From Pseudomonas fluorescens (GTDB lineage: Bacteria > Pseudomonadota > Gammaproteobacteria > Pseudomonadales > Pseudomonadaceae): a DNA stretch of 64,000 bases. This document shows, piece after piece, positions 28,699 through 37,993 of the stretch. How positions within the stretch are numbered: the stretch's first letter is position 1; the number at the start of each line of letters is the position of its first letter. Position numbers and translations under genes: made by a program. The stretch covers positions 1 through 64,000 of the forward strand of contig NZ_LVEJ01000011.1 in the NCBI RefSeq assembly GCF_001648775.1. The letters are read 5' to 3'. The notes beneath the pieces were generated by a model. The model saw nothing but the letters and a program-made list of their open reading frames with translations, was not told the origin of the DNA and searched no databases.

Positions 28699-29169
28699 CG
28701 CAATTACCTCTGTATATATCAGGCCTTAGAGGGCCGGAGTTAATGGTGTTCAGCGGTCACTAGTGCACTCGAAAGTGCGGCTTACAGGCGCCACAATGCC
28801 GTGTGCAGGCATACTAAGTTTCGAGTGTCTAAATAAGTGCACTCAAGATGTGCGCAACTAGGCCTTGTAGTTATGACTTGCCCTGTTATGCAGCGAATCT
28901 TCTCTCGGGAAGACTCTTGTGCAGTGGTCTTGCGCGCTTGATGTCAGGCGGGAAGCCCGTGAATCAAGCGGTTGGGTGCTCAGGCGAGCACGTTTATAAG
29001 GGCGCGGCCATGGCCTTTGTAGGGGATATTAATGGTGCGTATCTCCTGTCCATCGGTTGTTTTGAGACTAGTTAGTCATCTAGGCAAGTTGCTGTGACAA
29101 CTTGGTTACATGGCTATCTGCTCTGCGTAAGTTATCTCGTACAAACTCGGCGAGAATCGTTACCGGTGG
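28699..29169 (-). other. Long untranslated leader of the alginate operon
   Basis: From the predicted transcription start near 29163 to the algD start codon is about 465 nt without a convincing gene. A long leader is a known trait of algD in P. aeruginosa, where it is a target for post-transcriptional control. A GAGGT ribosome site precedes the algD ATG. The small open frame on the other strand at 28848-29075 has no ribosome site or recognisable product. Confidence 0.55.
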
Positions 29170-29196
29170 TATGAGCTATGCATTCGAACGAAGTTC
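29170..29196 (-). promoter_or_regulatory. AlgU (sigma-22/RpoE-type) promoter of algD
   Basis: On the minus strand, GAACTT (29196-29191) is followed by a 16-nt spacer and TCATA (29174-29170). This fits the AlgU consensus GAACTT-N16/17-TCNNA. In P. aeruginosa the algD operon is transcribed from just such a promoter well upstream of the gene. Confidence 0.75.
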
Positions 29197-29320
29197 CTGC
29201 CCGCTCATCGTGAAAACTGAAATTTCTTGAAATATTGTCAGAGATGGCACTAGTCTCAATTTGATAGCACTTTCGTTTTCGACCTTTAATAACAGGCGGA
29301 AAATCACGTTAGATAGTTTT

Positions 29321-29370
29321 GTGCCACTACGGTGAAAAAAATCAGGTGCCACTACTGAAAAAAATGATCA
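29321..29370. repeat. Tandem 25-bp repeat upstream of the algD promoter
   Basis: Two abutting copies start GTGCCACTAC at 29321 and 29346. Each continues into an A7 run and ends in ATCAG. They lie about 125-180 bp upstream of the AlgU promoter, in the zone where far-upstream activator sites occur in P. aeruginosa algD. No specific regulator can be named. Confidence 0.55.
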
Positions 29371-29466
29371 GTGTCGAGTGAAACTAATCTTAGAAAAGAC
29401 AGGATGGTTTTTCTGGCGCCAGTAAAATGGCGAAATGTGGCGAGGGTTTTTTGACATCGTGCGAGC

Positions 29467-29496
29467 TGCACGACTCTTTATAGAAAGAGTCGTGCA
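29467..29496 (-). terminator. Perfect hairpin after yaaA
   Basis: A 13-bp perfect stem (TGCACGACTCTTT with AAAGAGTCGTGCA) and a 4-nt loop lie 11 bp after the yaaA stop. There is no immediate U-tract, but TTTTTT follows 17-22 nt later on that strand. It is a likely terminator or RNA-protecting stem that isolates yaaA from the alginate promoter region. Confidence 0.6.
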
Positions 29497-29507
29497 TTGG
29501 GCATGCT

Positions 29508-30287
29508 TTATTCGGGGGCGTGGTCGCGCAAAAACACCAGATTGTCCGGTTTCGATTGCTCAGCGCTGTAGCGATAACCCTGCACATCGAACTGCTTGAG
29601 CAGGGCCGGATCGTTGATTTTTTCCTGGATCACGAAACGGCTCATTAGACCACGGGCCTTCTTCGCGTAGAAACTGATGATCTTGTACTGACCGTTCTTC
29701 TGATCCTTGAACTCGGTATTGATGATCCGCGCGTTCAGGGCTGTGCGTTTGACTGCCGAAAAGTACTCGTTGGACGCCAGATTGAGCAACACGTCATCGC
29801 CTTGATCGGCCAGCGCTTCGTTCAGCCATTCGCTGATACGCGTGCCCCAGAAGGCATAAAGGTCTTTGCCACGGGCGTTGGCCAGTTTGGTGCCCATTTC
29901 CAGGCGATACGGCTGCATCAGGTCGAGCGGGCGCAGCAAGCCATACAGGCCGGAGAGCATGCGCAGGTGTTTCTGCGCGTAGTCGAAATTGGCTTCGCTG
30001 AAGGATTGCGCGTCGAGACCGGTATACACGTCACCCTTGAACGCGAGCAGCGCCTGCTTGGCGTTTTCCGGAGTGAACGCTGGCGTCCAGCTGCCGAAAC
30101 GCGCGGCGTTGAGGCCGCCGATCTTGTCGGACACGTGCATCAACTCGCTGATCTGCGCCGGCGTCAGGTCGCGCAGTTGCTGGATCAGCTCCTGCGAGTG
30201 GTCGAGGTATTGCGGCTGGGTGAAGCGCTGGGTCGCCGGCGGTGTTTCGTAATCGAGGGTCTTGGCGGGGGAAATCACCATCAGCAT
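29508..30287 (-). CDS. yaaA: Peroxide stress protein YaaA
   Basis: A 259-residue YaaA/DUF328 protein, the exact family length. It starts [17 protein letters not shown], which contains the conserved SPAKTL motif, and includes [22 protein letters not shown]. In E. coli YaaA lowers free iron during hydrogen peroxide stress, and the fold binds DNA. It appears to be a single-gene unit, with a REPIN upstream and a strong hairpin downstream. Confidence 0.93.
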   Translation of the reverse strand: MLMVISPAKTLDYETPPATQRFTQPQYLDHSQELIQQLRDLTPAQISELMHVSDKIGGLNAARFGSWTPAFTPENAKQALLAFKGDVYTGLDAQSFSEANFDYAQKHLRMLSGLYGLLRPLDLMQPYRLEMGTKLANARGKDLYAFWGTRISEWLNEALADQGDDVLLNLASNEYFSAVKRTALNARIINTEFKDQKNGQYKIISFYAKKARGLMSRFVIQEKINDPALLKQFDVQGYRYSAEQSKPDNLVFLRDHAPE

Positions 30288-30386
30288 GAAGTCGTCTCCT
30301 TTAATCGTGGGGGCGATTCTAGGGGGTTGTCGGTGTTGACTCCAGCTATCAAGCCCATAGGTGATCGACGGCTCACCTCAAACCCC

Positions 30387-30477
30387 TGTGGGAGCGAGCC
30401 TGCTCGCGAAAGCGGATTCAGACTCACTATAAATATCGACTGATACACCGCATTCGCGAGCAGGCTCGCTCCCACAG
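30387..30477. repeat. REPIN (C-type, 91 bp)
   Basis: Inverted arms GTGGGAGCGAGCCTGCTCGCG and its complement. It lies between the divergent yaaA and deacetylase-like genes. Confidence 0.9.
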
Positions 30478-30552
30478 GGGATATGTGTTGCTGCGGGAAA
30501 TGGGGCAGGATCAGCTATAGTGCCGCGCGGGTTTTGTTATGGAGACACCCCT

Positions 30553-31677
30553 TTGCGCATTGTTCTTTTATTCACCGCGTGGCTGTTGAGCTTTGGTGCC
30601 GTGGCGGCGCCCGGCGATGTGGCGACGCTGGATCGCAGCACCTGGCCGGAGCAGCTCAGCAACCCGACCTTGTTTGACGTGGCCTCACGCGCGGAAATCC
30701 TCATGTTCGCCCGTGTTCTGCTGGGCTCCGAGTCGATGGACGAAGCCGCCCTGGCCCAGCGTCTGGGCTTGCGCACGGTCAATATCGACGCGATCAATGG
30801 CCTGCGCCAGCGCCTCTGGCAGCGCCTGTTGGCCAACTACAACTATGCCCAGCAGAGCTGCGATCAGGATGCGTCGTTCTGCTTCCTCGTCGAAGACCTG
30901 CCGACATTGCGTGAGCAAGCCGCCAAGTTTGTGGTCAGCGACGACAGTTATTACACCAAGTGGGCCGAGCCGAGCCGGATCTTCCATGTGCAGTATCTCG
31001 ACGAACTGATGCGCAAGGCTGCGCTGTCGCCGCAGACCAGCAACGAATTCGATCGTTTCGGTGACTACGAGCGCAACGGCGACGAGATGCACGACCGGCT
31101 GTTTCTGCTGACCTTCGACAGCGCCGCGAACCTGCAACCGGACAACACCGGCTGGCTCACCGAATACCTGCGCAAGGCGAATCTGAGCGGCACGTTCTTT
31201 GTGTTGGGCAAGGATATTCAGGCGCGGCTGGCCGATCGTTCGGTCAGTAGCCTGCAAGCCGGGTTCTCGAAACAGTGCGTGGGCGTGCAGGGCTGGGAGT
31301 TCCGCTCGCACAGCCACTGGCAGGATTGGCAGGATTCGGTGCGGCGCAGTGCCGATCTGGTGAAGAACAAGTTGCCGGAAAATTACGCGCCGCTGTTCCG
31401 CCCACCGGAAGGGCAGCGTCGCAGCGATGCACAAGGTTTCTTCAACACTCAGGGCCTGCAAGTTGCGCTGTGGGACATCGATGCCCAGGACGGCGCCGGC
31501 AAACTCAAAGGCAACCCGAGTGCGCAGCGGGTGTTGACGCTGATGCTGCTGTGGCGGCACGGGGTGATCAATTTCAACATGAAACAGGATGCGGTGAAGA
31601 CCTCGTTACCGTGGCTGATCACGCAAACCGCGCAGAGCGGCATCGGTTGGGAAGACTGTCAGGACGCGTTTCGCTGA
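30553..31677 (+). CDS. Polysaccharide deacetylase-like periplasmic protein
   Basis: A 374-residue secreted protein with a signal peptide (IVLLFTAWLLSFGAVAAP). A helical N-terminal part precedes a NodB-like domain from about residue 180. The expected metal-binding motifs are recognisable but altered: LTFDS near residue 188 in place of TFDD, SHSHWQDW near 252 in place of HTxxH, while FRPPEG near 281 is normal. It may therefore be a weak or inactive deacetylase, or bind metal differently. I chose TTG 30553 because GGAGAC lies 8 bp upstream and a signal peptide begins there. It is not linked by operon to the alginate genes. Confidence 0.8.
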   Translation: MRIVLLFTAWLLSFGAVAAPGDVATLDRSTWPEQLSNPTLFDVASRAEILMFARVLLGSESMDEAALAQRLGLRTVNIDAINGLRQRLWQRLLANYNYAQQSCDQDASFCFLVEDLPTLREQAAKFVVSDDSYYTKWAEPSRIFHVQYLDELMRKAALSPQTSNEFDRFGDYERNGDEMHDRLFLLTFDSAANLQPDNTGWLTEYLRKANLSGTFFVLGKDIQARLADRSVSSLQAGFSKQCVGVQGWEFRSHSHWQDWQDSVRRSADLVKNKLPENYAPLFRPPEGQRRSDAQGFFNTQGLQVALWDIDAQDGAGKLKGNPSAQRVLTLMLLWRHGVINFNMKQDAVKTSLPWLITQTAQSGIGWEDCQDAFR

Positions 31678-31687
31678 GAAACGCAAA

Positions 31688-31708
31688 AAGCCCGGAAACA
31701 TTGGGCTT
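31688..31708 (+). terminator. Probable terminator after the deacetylase-like gene
   Basis: AAGCCC and GGGCTT form a short stem 10 bp after the stop codon. The T-run comes only 9 nt later (ATTTTTC), so strength is uncertain. Confidence 0.5.
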
Positions 31709-32015
31709 GGGGTGAATTTTTCAAGGAATTTGCTGCAGGTGGACTTCCGACTCTAACGGTGTCGCGGGAGTCCGCCAAGGGCTATTCGTCACTTTGCAAA
31801 ATAAACTTAAAAAAACCGTCAAAGTGCTTTTTTATGTCATGGGTTTTGGAGTATTACGAAGACAGACCGCCGAAACCTGCAACACAGGTGGCGTCTTCCA
31901 AGACCCGTTTGTTTTGCAGTCACTTGAATCTCCGCAGGTGAGATTTCGGCAGTCACTTCGAGGCGCAGCACCGCCAAGGTATTGCGTCTACTGGCTCTGA
32001 CATAGGTGACCGAGT
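31709..32015. other. Intergenic region upstream of phoH with a terminator-like stem
   Basis: No gene is convincing here. CACTTTG (31790) and CAAAGTG (31820) can pair around an A-rich loop and are followed by CTTTTTTA, which looks like a Rho-independent terminator on the plus strand. GCAGTCACTT occurs twice (31916 and 31949). The phoH promoter must lie in the remainder, but I cannot place it. Confidence 0.35.
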
Positions 32016-33410
32016 ATGGATGATCACGGACGTAGCCCTTCCTCCAACCAGCCAATCCTGTATGTACTCGATACCAACGTATTGATTCACGATCCAAACG
32101 CCCTGCTGAATTTCGAAGAACACCACGTCGCGATCCCGATGACCGTGCTTGAAGAGCTGGACAAGCTCAAGAGCGGGCATCACAGCGTGGCCGCTGAATG
32201 CCGTCAGGCCATCCGGCTGATCGACAAGACCCTGGGCGATGCGTCCCCGGAAGACGTCGAACTGGGTGTGCCGATCCAGCGCGGCAAGGGCGGGCCGAAG
32301 GGCTTGCTGTCAATTCTGATGAGCAAGCAGGCTGAATCGAACCTGATTCTGCCCGAGCATCTGAACGACAACAAAATCATCAACCAACTGATCGACCTGC
32401 ACACCCGCGACCCGAAAAAATCGGTGGTGCTGGTCACCAAAGACATCAACATGCGCCTCAAGGCGCGCGCCTGCGGGATCGATGCCGAGGATTACAGCAC
32501 CGACCAACTGGTCGACGACGTGTCCCTGTTGCCCAACGGCTACCACAATATGACCGGCTCCTTCTGGGACCGCGTGAGCAAGGTCGAAACCCGTCAGGAT
32601 CACGGCCGCACCTGGCACCAGGTGCAACTGATCGACAACCTGCCGGCGGTGCACATCAACGAATTCATCATTGATGAACAGGGCTTCGTCGGCTGGATCA
32701 AGGAGATTGAAGAAGACCGCCTGCTGATTCTCGACCTGCATCAGGAGCCGCTGCTGCATCAAGAAGCCTGGGGGCTCAAGCCGCGCGATATCTATCAGAG
32801 TCTGGCGCTGTATGCGCTGCTGGATCCGGACATTCATCTGGTCAACCTGTCGGGTGCGGCCGGTTCCGGCAAAACCATTCTGGCGCTGGCTGCGGCGATC
32901 GAGCAGACCATGGTCAGCAAACGTTATCGGCGCATCATCGCCACCCGCAGTGTGCAGGGGCTGGACCAGGAGATCGGTTTCCTGCCCGGCACCGAAGCGG
33001 AAAAAATGGAGCCTTGGCTGGGCGCCATCACCGACAACCTCGAAGCCTTGCACATGGATGATGAAAACACCCATGGCAGCGTCGATTACATCCTCAGCAA
33101 AGTGCCGTTGCAGTTCAAATCGCTCAACTACATTCGCGGTCGCAGCTTCCAGCAGAGCCTGATCCTGATCGACGAATGCCAGAACCTCACGCCGCACCAG
33201 ATGAAAACCATCATCACCCGTGCCGGCGCCGGTTCCAAAGTGGTGTGCCTGGGCAACCTCGCACAGATCGACACCCCTTACCTGTCCGCGACCAGTTCCG
33301 GGCTGACCTACTTGACCGAACGCTTCAAGGATTTCCCTAACGGTGTGCACATCACCCTGCAAGGGGTGCCTCGCTCGATCCTGGCTGAATACGCCGAAAC
33401 GCATTTGTAA
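32016..33410 (+). CDS. PIN-PhoH family protein (PhoH2-like)
   Basis: A 464-residue protein with an N-terminal PIN ribonuclease domain (residues about 15-150; LYVLDTNVLIHDPNAL with acidic site residues, VLEELDKLK). It is fused to a C-terminal PhoH ATPase with Walker A SGAAGSGKTILAL near residue 280 and Walker B LILIDECQNLTP. In mycobacteria such fusions have sequence-specific RNase and RNA-unwinding activity. In Pseudomonas it is usually annotated PhoH family protein. It is monocistronic, with a terminator 10 bp after the stop. The cellular role in pseudomonads is not established. Confidence 0.92.
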   Translation: MDDHGRSPSSNQPILYVLDTNVLIHDPNALLNFEEHHVAIPMTVLEELDKLKSGHHSVAAECRQAIRLIDKTLGDASPEDVELGVPIQRGKGGPKGLLSILMSKQAESNLILPEHLNDNKIINQLIDLHTRDPKKSVVLVTKDINMRLKARACGIDAEDYSTDQLVDDVSLLPNGYHNMTGSFWDRVSKVETRQDHGRTWHQVQLIDNLPAVHINEFIIDEQGFVGWIKEIEEDRLLILDLHQEPLLHQEAWGLKPRDIYQSLALYALLDPDIHLVNLSGAAGSGKTILALAAAIEQTMVSKRYRRIIATRSVQGLDQEIGFLPGTEAEKMEPWLGAITDNLEALHMDDENTHGSVDYILSKVPLQFKSLNYIRGRSFQQSLILIDECQNLTPHQMKTIITRAGAGSKVVCLGNLAQIDTPYLSATSSGLTYLTERFKDFPNGVHITLQGVPRSILAEYAETHL

Positions 33411-33420
33411 CCCTTCACCC

Positions 33421-33456
33421 AAAACCGGGCGGCCCTTAAAGCCGCCCGGTTTTTTA
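33421..33456 (+). terminator. Rho-independent terminator of the phoH gene
   Basis: AACCGGGCGGC and GCCGCCCGGTT form an 11-bp stem with a 7-nt loop, followed by TTTTTT. Confidence 0.92.
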
Positions 33457-33475
33457 TGGATAAATGCATATCCCC

Positions 33476-33566
33476 TGTGGGAGCGAGCCTGCTCGCGAAT
33501 GCGGTGTATCAGTCGACATCTATAGTGAATCTGAATCCGCTTTCGCGAGCAGGCTCGCTCCCACAG
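33476..33566. repeat. REPIN (C-type, 91 bp)
   Basis: Two inverted GTGGGAGCGAGCCTGCTCGCG arms between phoH and moaC. Confidence 0.9.
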
Positions 33567-33648
33567 GGGCAACGGTGATTTCATAATCAGTGATGCGAAA
33601 ATTTGACTCTCAGGTTTACAATCCACGCTCCTGATCAGGAGTAATCCC

Positions 33649-34122
33649 GTGCTGACTCATCTCGATTCCCAAGGTCGCGCCAACATGGTCGACGTCACCG
33701 AAAAAGCCGTGACGTTCCGTGAAGCGACGGCCCAGGCGCTGGTGCGCATGCTCCCCGAAACGCTGCAGATGATCGTCAGCGGCGGCCATCCCAAAGGCGA
33801 TGTGTTCGCCGTGGCGCGCATTGCCGGCATTCAAGCGGCGAAGAAAACCAGCGATCTGATTCCCCTGTGCCACCCGTTGATGCTGACCGGCGTCAAAGTC
33901 GAACTCAGTGCCGAAGGCGAAGACGCCGTGCGCATCGTTGCCCGTTGCAAGTTGTCCGGGCAGACCGGCGTCGAGATGGAAGCGCTGACCGCTGCCAGCG
34001 TTGCCGCCCTGACCATTTACGACATGTGCAAAGCCGTCGATCGTGGCATGACCATCGAAAGCGTGCGCCTGCTGGAGAAAGTCGGCGGCAAGAGCGGGCA
34101 CTTTCAGGCGGAGCAGCCATGA
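33649..34122 (+). CDS. moaC: Cyclic pyranopterin monophosphate synthase MoaC
   Basis: A 157-residue molybdenum-cofactor enzyme that, after MoaA, forms cyclic pyranopterin monophosphate. The conserved active-site stretches are [12 protein letters not shown] near residue 66 and [10 protein letters not shown] near residue 125. The GTG start at 33649 is preceded by CAGGAG at good spacing. The stop overlaps the moaD start as ATGA. moaC-moaD-moaE form an operon covering precursor Z formation and molybdopterin synthase; moaA and moaB are not in this window. Confidence 0.96.
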   Translation: MLTHLDSQGRANMVDVTEKAVTFREATAQALVRMLPETLQMIVSGGHPKGDVFAVARIAGIQAAKKTSDLIPLCHPLMLTGVKVELSAEGEDAVRIVARCKLSGQTGVEMEALTAASVAALTIYDMCKAVDRGMTIESVRLLEKVGGKSGHFQAEQP

Positions 34123-34361
34123 ACCTGACCGTGAAATTTTTTGCCCGTTACCGTGAAGCGCTGGGCGTCGATTCGGTGAAAGTTGAAGGCGATTTCGCTA
34201 CCGTCGATGACGTGCGGGCGTTGTTGGCACAACGCGATGGCGCCGAGGTGCTGAGCGAGCAGAACCTGATGTGTGCGCGCAACGAAGACCTCTGTCAGCT
34301 CGACGAGCCGGTGGTCGATGGCGACGAAGTGGCGTTTTTCCCTACCGTAACCGGAGGCTGA
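34119..34361 (+). CDS. moaD: Molybdopterin synthase sulfur carrier subunit MoaD
   Basis: An 80-residue ubiquitin-like sulfur carrier starting [15 protein letters not shown] and ending in the essential diglycine TVTGG. The C-terminal glycine is activated as a thiocarboxylate and donates sulfur to precursor Z within MoaE. The start overlaps the moaC stop by 4 bp, and MoaE starts 4 bp after its end, so translation of the three is coupled. Confidence 0.95.
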   Translation: MNLTVKFFARYREALGVDSVKVEGDFATVDDVRALLAQRDGAEVLSEQNLMCARNEDLCQLDEPVVDGDEVAFFPTVTGG

Positions 34362-34364
34362 GCC

Positions 34365-34817
34365 ATGGCGATTCGTGTGCAGGCCACGCCGTTCGATCCG
34401 GGCGCTGAAGTCAACGCGATGCACGCGGCCAATGTTGGCGTCGGCGCGGTGGTGAGTTTTGTCGGCTACGTGCGCGATTTCAATGATGGGCTGGATGTGG
34501 CCGGGATGTTTCTTGAACACTATCCAGGCATGACTGAAAAAGCCCTCGGCAAGATCGCCGTGGACGCTGAACAGCGCTGGCCGCTGTTGAAACTGGAAGT
34601 GCTGCACCGCATCGGCGCGCTCGAGCCGGGTGAACCGATCGTGTTTGTCGGCGCCGCCAGCGCCCATCGCCAGGCTGCCTTCGATGCCTGCGCCTTCGTC
34701 ATGGACTACCTGAAAACCCGCGCACCGTTCTGGAAGAAAGAAAACACCAGCGACGGACCGCGTTGGGTTGAGGGGCGGGACAGTGATCATGCGGCGGCGG
34801 ATCGCTGGAAAAAGTAA
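34365..34817 (+). CDS. moaE: Molybdopterin synthase catalytic subunit MoaE
   Basis: A 150-residue catalytic subunit that inserts two sulfurs into precursor Z. Conserved stretches are VGAVVSFVGYVRDFNDG near residue 27, FLEHYPGMTEK near 47, FVGAASAHRQAAFDACAFVMDYLK near 93 and APFWKKE near 120, with the active-site lysine region. Length agrees with the family. It is the last gene of moaCDE. A REPIN follows and no strong terminator is visible. Confidence 0.96.
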   Translation: MAIRVQATPFDPGAEVNAMHAANVGVGAVVSFVGYVRDFNDGLDVAGMFLEHYPGMTEKALGKIAVDAEQRWPLLKLEVLHRIGALEPGEPIVFVGAASAHRQAAFDACAFVMDYLKTRAPFWKKENTSDGPRWVEGRDSDHAAADRWKK

Positions 34818-34842
34818 TTCCTCTAGCGCCCTTCAGTAAGCC

Positions 34843-34918
34843 TTCGCGAGCAAGCTCGCTCCCACATTGGATCTGTGTCGTTCACAAATCCAATGTGGGA
34901 GCGAGCTTGCTCGCGAAG
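34843..34918. repeat. REPIN (T-type, short 77-bp form)
   Basis: Arms in the order CGCGAGCAAGCTCGCTCCCAC then GTGGGAGCGAGCTTGCTCGCG. It lies between moaE and the binding-protein gene. Confidence 0.88.
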
Positions 34919-34972
34919 AGGCCATCTGCAACACCCAAAACCTCGCAGACACTCTCTTCTCCCTGATTGACG

Positions 34973-35007
34973 ACTTGTACCTATAAGTCCAATATGGATT
35001 TACAAGT
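34973..35007 (+). promoter_or_regulatory. Composite operator-like element, site 2 (binding-protein gene)
   Basis: Outer arms ACTTGTA (34973) and TACAAGT (35001) flank an off-centre inner dyad GTCCAATATGGAT (34987-34999). The spacing is 7 nt on the left and 1 nt on the right. The same layout occurs before dauB at 38956-38994. It lies about 95 bp upstream of the binding-protein start. Confidence 0.55.
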
Positions 35008-35101
35008 ACAAAAAAGCTTCAATCTTGCCGCTCGTAGCTCCCCGCTCGCAGCTGCTCTTCTTCGTCTTGCCAAACCAACAACAACCCGCGAGAGAACGAA
35101 C

Positions 35102-35878
35102 ATGAAGAAACTCCCCCTCATCACCGGTCTGGCCCTCAGCCTGTTGTCCTGCGCCAGTGTGTTCGCCGCCGAGCAAACCCTGCGCATTGGTATCGAAGCC
35201 GCTTACCCGCCCTTCGCCTCGAAAACTGACAAAGGTGAAATCGTCGGTTTCGACTACGACATCGGCAACGCCCTGTGCGCGCAGATGAAGGTCAAGTGCG
35301 TGTGGGTCGAAGGTGAGTTCGACGGGCTGATTCCTTCGCTGAAAGTGAAGAAGATCGACATGGCGCTGTCATCGATGACCATCAACGAAGACCGCAAGAA
35401 GTCGGTGGATTTCACCCACAAGTACTACTTCACTTCGTCGCGCCTGGTGATGAAGGAAGGCGCCAGCGTTGACGATCAATACGCCAGCCTCAAGGGCAAG
35501 AACGTTGGCGTGCAGCGCGCGACCACGACTGATCGTTATGCCACCGAGGTGTTCGAACCCAAGGGCATTAACGTCAAGCGCTACAGCAACAACGAAGAGA
35601 TCTACATGGACCTGGCGGCAGGGCGGCTGGATGCGATTTTTGCCGACACCATTCCGTTGAATGACTTTTTATCGATGCCACGCGGCCAGGGTTATGCGTT
35701 TGTCGGGCCTGAGTTGAAGGATCCGAAGTACGTCGGCGAGGGCGCGGGGATTGCGGTGCGCAAGGGCAACGCGGAACTGGTCAGCCAGTTGAATGGCGCG
35801 ATTGATGGTATTCGCGCGAGTGGCGAGTACCAGAAGATTTCCCAGAAGTATTTCAAGTCCGACATTTACGGCGACTGA
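35102..35878 (+). CDS. Amino-acid ABC transporter substrate-binding protein, dau-linked
   Basis: A 258-residue periplasmic binding protein of the lysine/arginine/ornithine (ArgT/AotJ) type. It has a signal peptide ([21 protein letters not shown]), the family start of the mature part [15 protein letters not shown], and the ligand-region motifs [18 protein letters not shown] and [17 protein letters not shown]. The gene stands alone, without permease or ATPase genes, convergent with dauR. The equivalent gene (PA3865) sits next to dauBAR in P. aeruginosa, so binding of D- or L-arginine or lysine is a reasonable inference. It carries a dau-like operator upstream. Confidence 0.9.
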   Translation: MKKLPLITGLALSLLSCASVFAAEQTLRIGIEAAYPPFASKTDKGEIVGFDYDIGNALCAQMKVKCVWVEGEFDGLIPSLKVKKIDMALSSMTINEDRKKSVDFTHKYYFTSSRLVMKEGASVDDQYASLKGKNVGVQRATTTDRYATEVFEPKGINVKRYSNNEEIYMDLAAGRLDAIFADTIPLNDFLSMPRGQGYAFVGPELKDPKYVGEGAGIAVRKGNAELVSQLNGAIDGIRASGEYQKISQKYFKSDIYGD

Positions 35879-35887
35879 TCTACCGCT

Positions 35888-35963
35888 TTCGCGAGCAGGC
35901 TCGCTCCCACACTGGATCTGTGCCGTTCACAAATCCTTTGTGGGAGCGAGCCTGCTCGCGAAG
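35888..35963. repeat. REPIN (C-type, short form)
   Basis: Arms CGCGAGCAGGCTCGCTCCCAC then GTGGGAGCGAGCCTGCTCGCG, between the convergent binding-protein and dauR genes. Confidence 0.88.
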
Positions 35964-35995
35964 AGGTCATTCCAGGCAATACAACTCCTGAATCT

Positions 35996-36622
35996 TCAGC
36001 CTTTCATTTCCTTCAAATGCTTGTACACCGTCGCCCGCCCCATGTTCAGCACATTGGCCACATAGTTCGAGGCACTCTTGCCCTTGAACGCGCCCTCGGC
36101 GTGCAGCGCCAACACCAGCTCACGTTTGTGATCGCGGGTCAGCACATTCAGGCTCAGTTGCCGCTCGCGCAGCCAGGCGTGGAGGAAGGTGTTGATGCGT
36201 TCCTGCCAGTCATCACGAAACAGTGAATCCGGTTGCGGGATCAGTTTGCTCGGCGACAGGAACAGGTCCAGCGCTGCCTTGGCATTCTCGAACAGCGAAA
36301 TATTCAGATTGATGCACAGTACCGCCAGCGGCAGGCCTTCGCCGTCGCGCAGGACGCTGCTCAGGCTGCGGATCTTCTGGCCGTCCCAATTGAGCTTTTC
36401 GTACGGGCCGATATTGCGGTCGCTAACATCCTCGCTGAGCATGTCCTCTAGCGAGGAGTCGTCGCCGATTTCGCGCTTGGACAGGTTGTTGGCGATGTAG
36501 TCGACCTTCTGTGTGCGCAGGTCGTGCAGCACCACTTCGGCGTGCGGAAAGAACAGCGTGGCGATGGCATCGGCGATAGCACGGAAGTTATCCAGGGCCG
36601 GGTCGAATTCAGGGGCGGTCAT
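35996..36622 (-). CDS. dauR: PAS/HTH transcriptional regulator DauR (YheO family)
   Basis: A 208-residue regulator with an N-terminal YheO-like PAS domain (FRAIADAIATLFFPHAEVVLHDLRTQ) and a C-terminal helix-turn-helix (KRELVLALHAEGAFKGKSASNYVANVLNMGRATVYKHL). In P. aeruginosa DauR represses dauBA and is relieved by 2-ketoarginine-type signals. Here dauB-dauA-dauR lie in the same order on one strand. I chose ATG 36622 (MTAPEFDPAL), the family start; the longer frame to 36703 begins with a non-conserved stretch. The symbol rests on synteny and family. Confidence 0.85.
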   Translation of the reverse strand: MTAPEFDPALDNFRAIADAIATLFFPHAEVVLHDLRTQKVDYIANNLSKREIGDDSSLEDMLSEDVSDRNIGPYEKLNWDGQKIRSLSSVLRDGEGLPLAVLCINLNISLFENAKAALDLFLSPSKLIPQPDSLFRDDWQERINTFLHAWLRERQLSLNVLTRDHKRELVLALHAEGAFKGKSASNYVANVLNMGRATVYKHLKEMKG

Positions 36623-36715
36623 GACAGTGGAGCTCCAGGCAGCGTCAACGCCTCCGTGATCAGGAGGCGCTGCGAGTGTGCCGCAATCCGTTGGGCGCGT
36701 CATCCGCAGGGACGA

Positions 36716-37993
<1,278 letters not shown>

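Noticed and set aside
28848..29075. A 75-codon frame in the algD leader, plus strand
   Set aside because: No ribosome site, no recognisable product, and it lies across the untranslated leader of the alginate operon.
29390..29587. A 65-codon minus-strand frame across the yaaA hairpin
   Set aside because: It reads through a perfect 13-bp terminator-like stem and overlaps the yaaA end.
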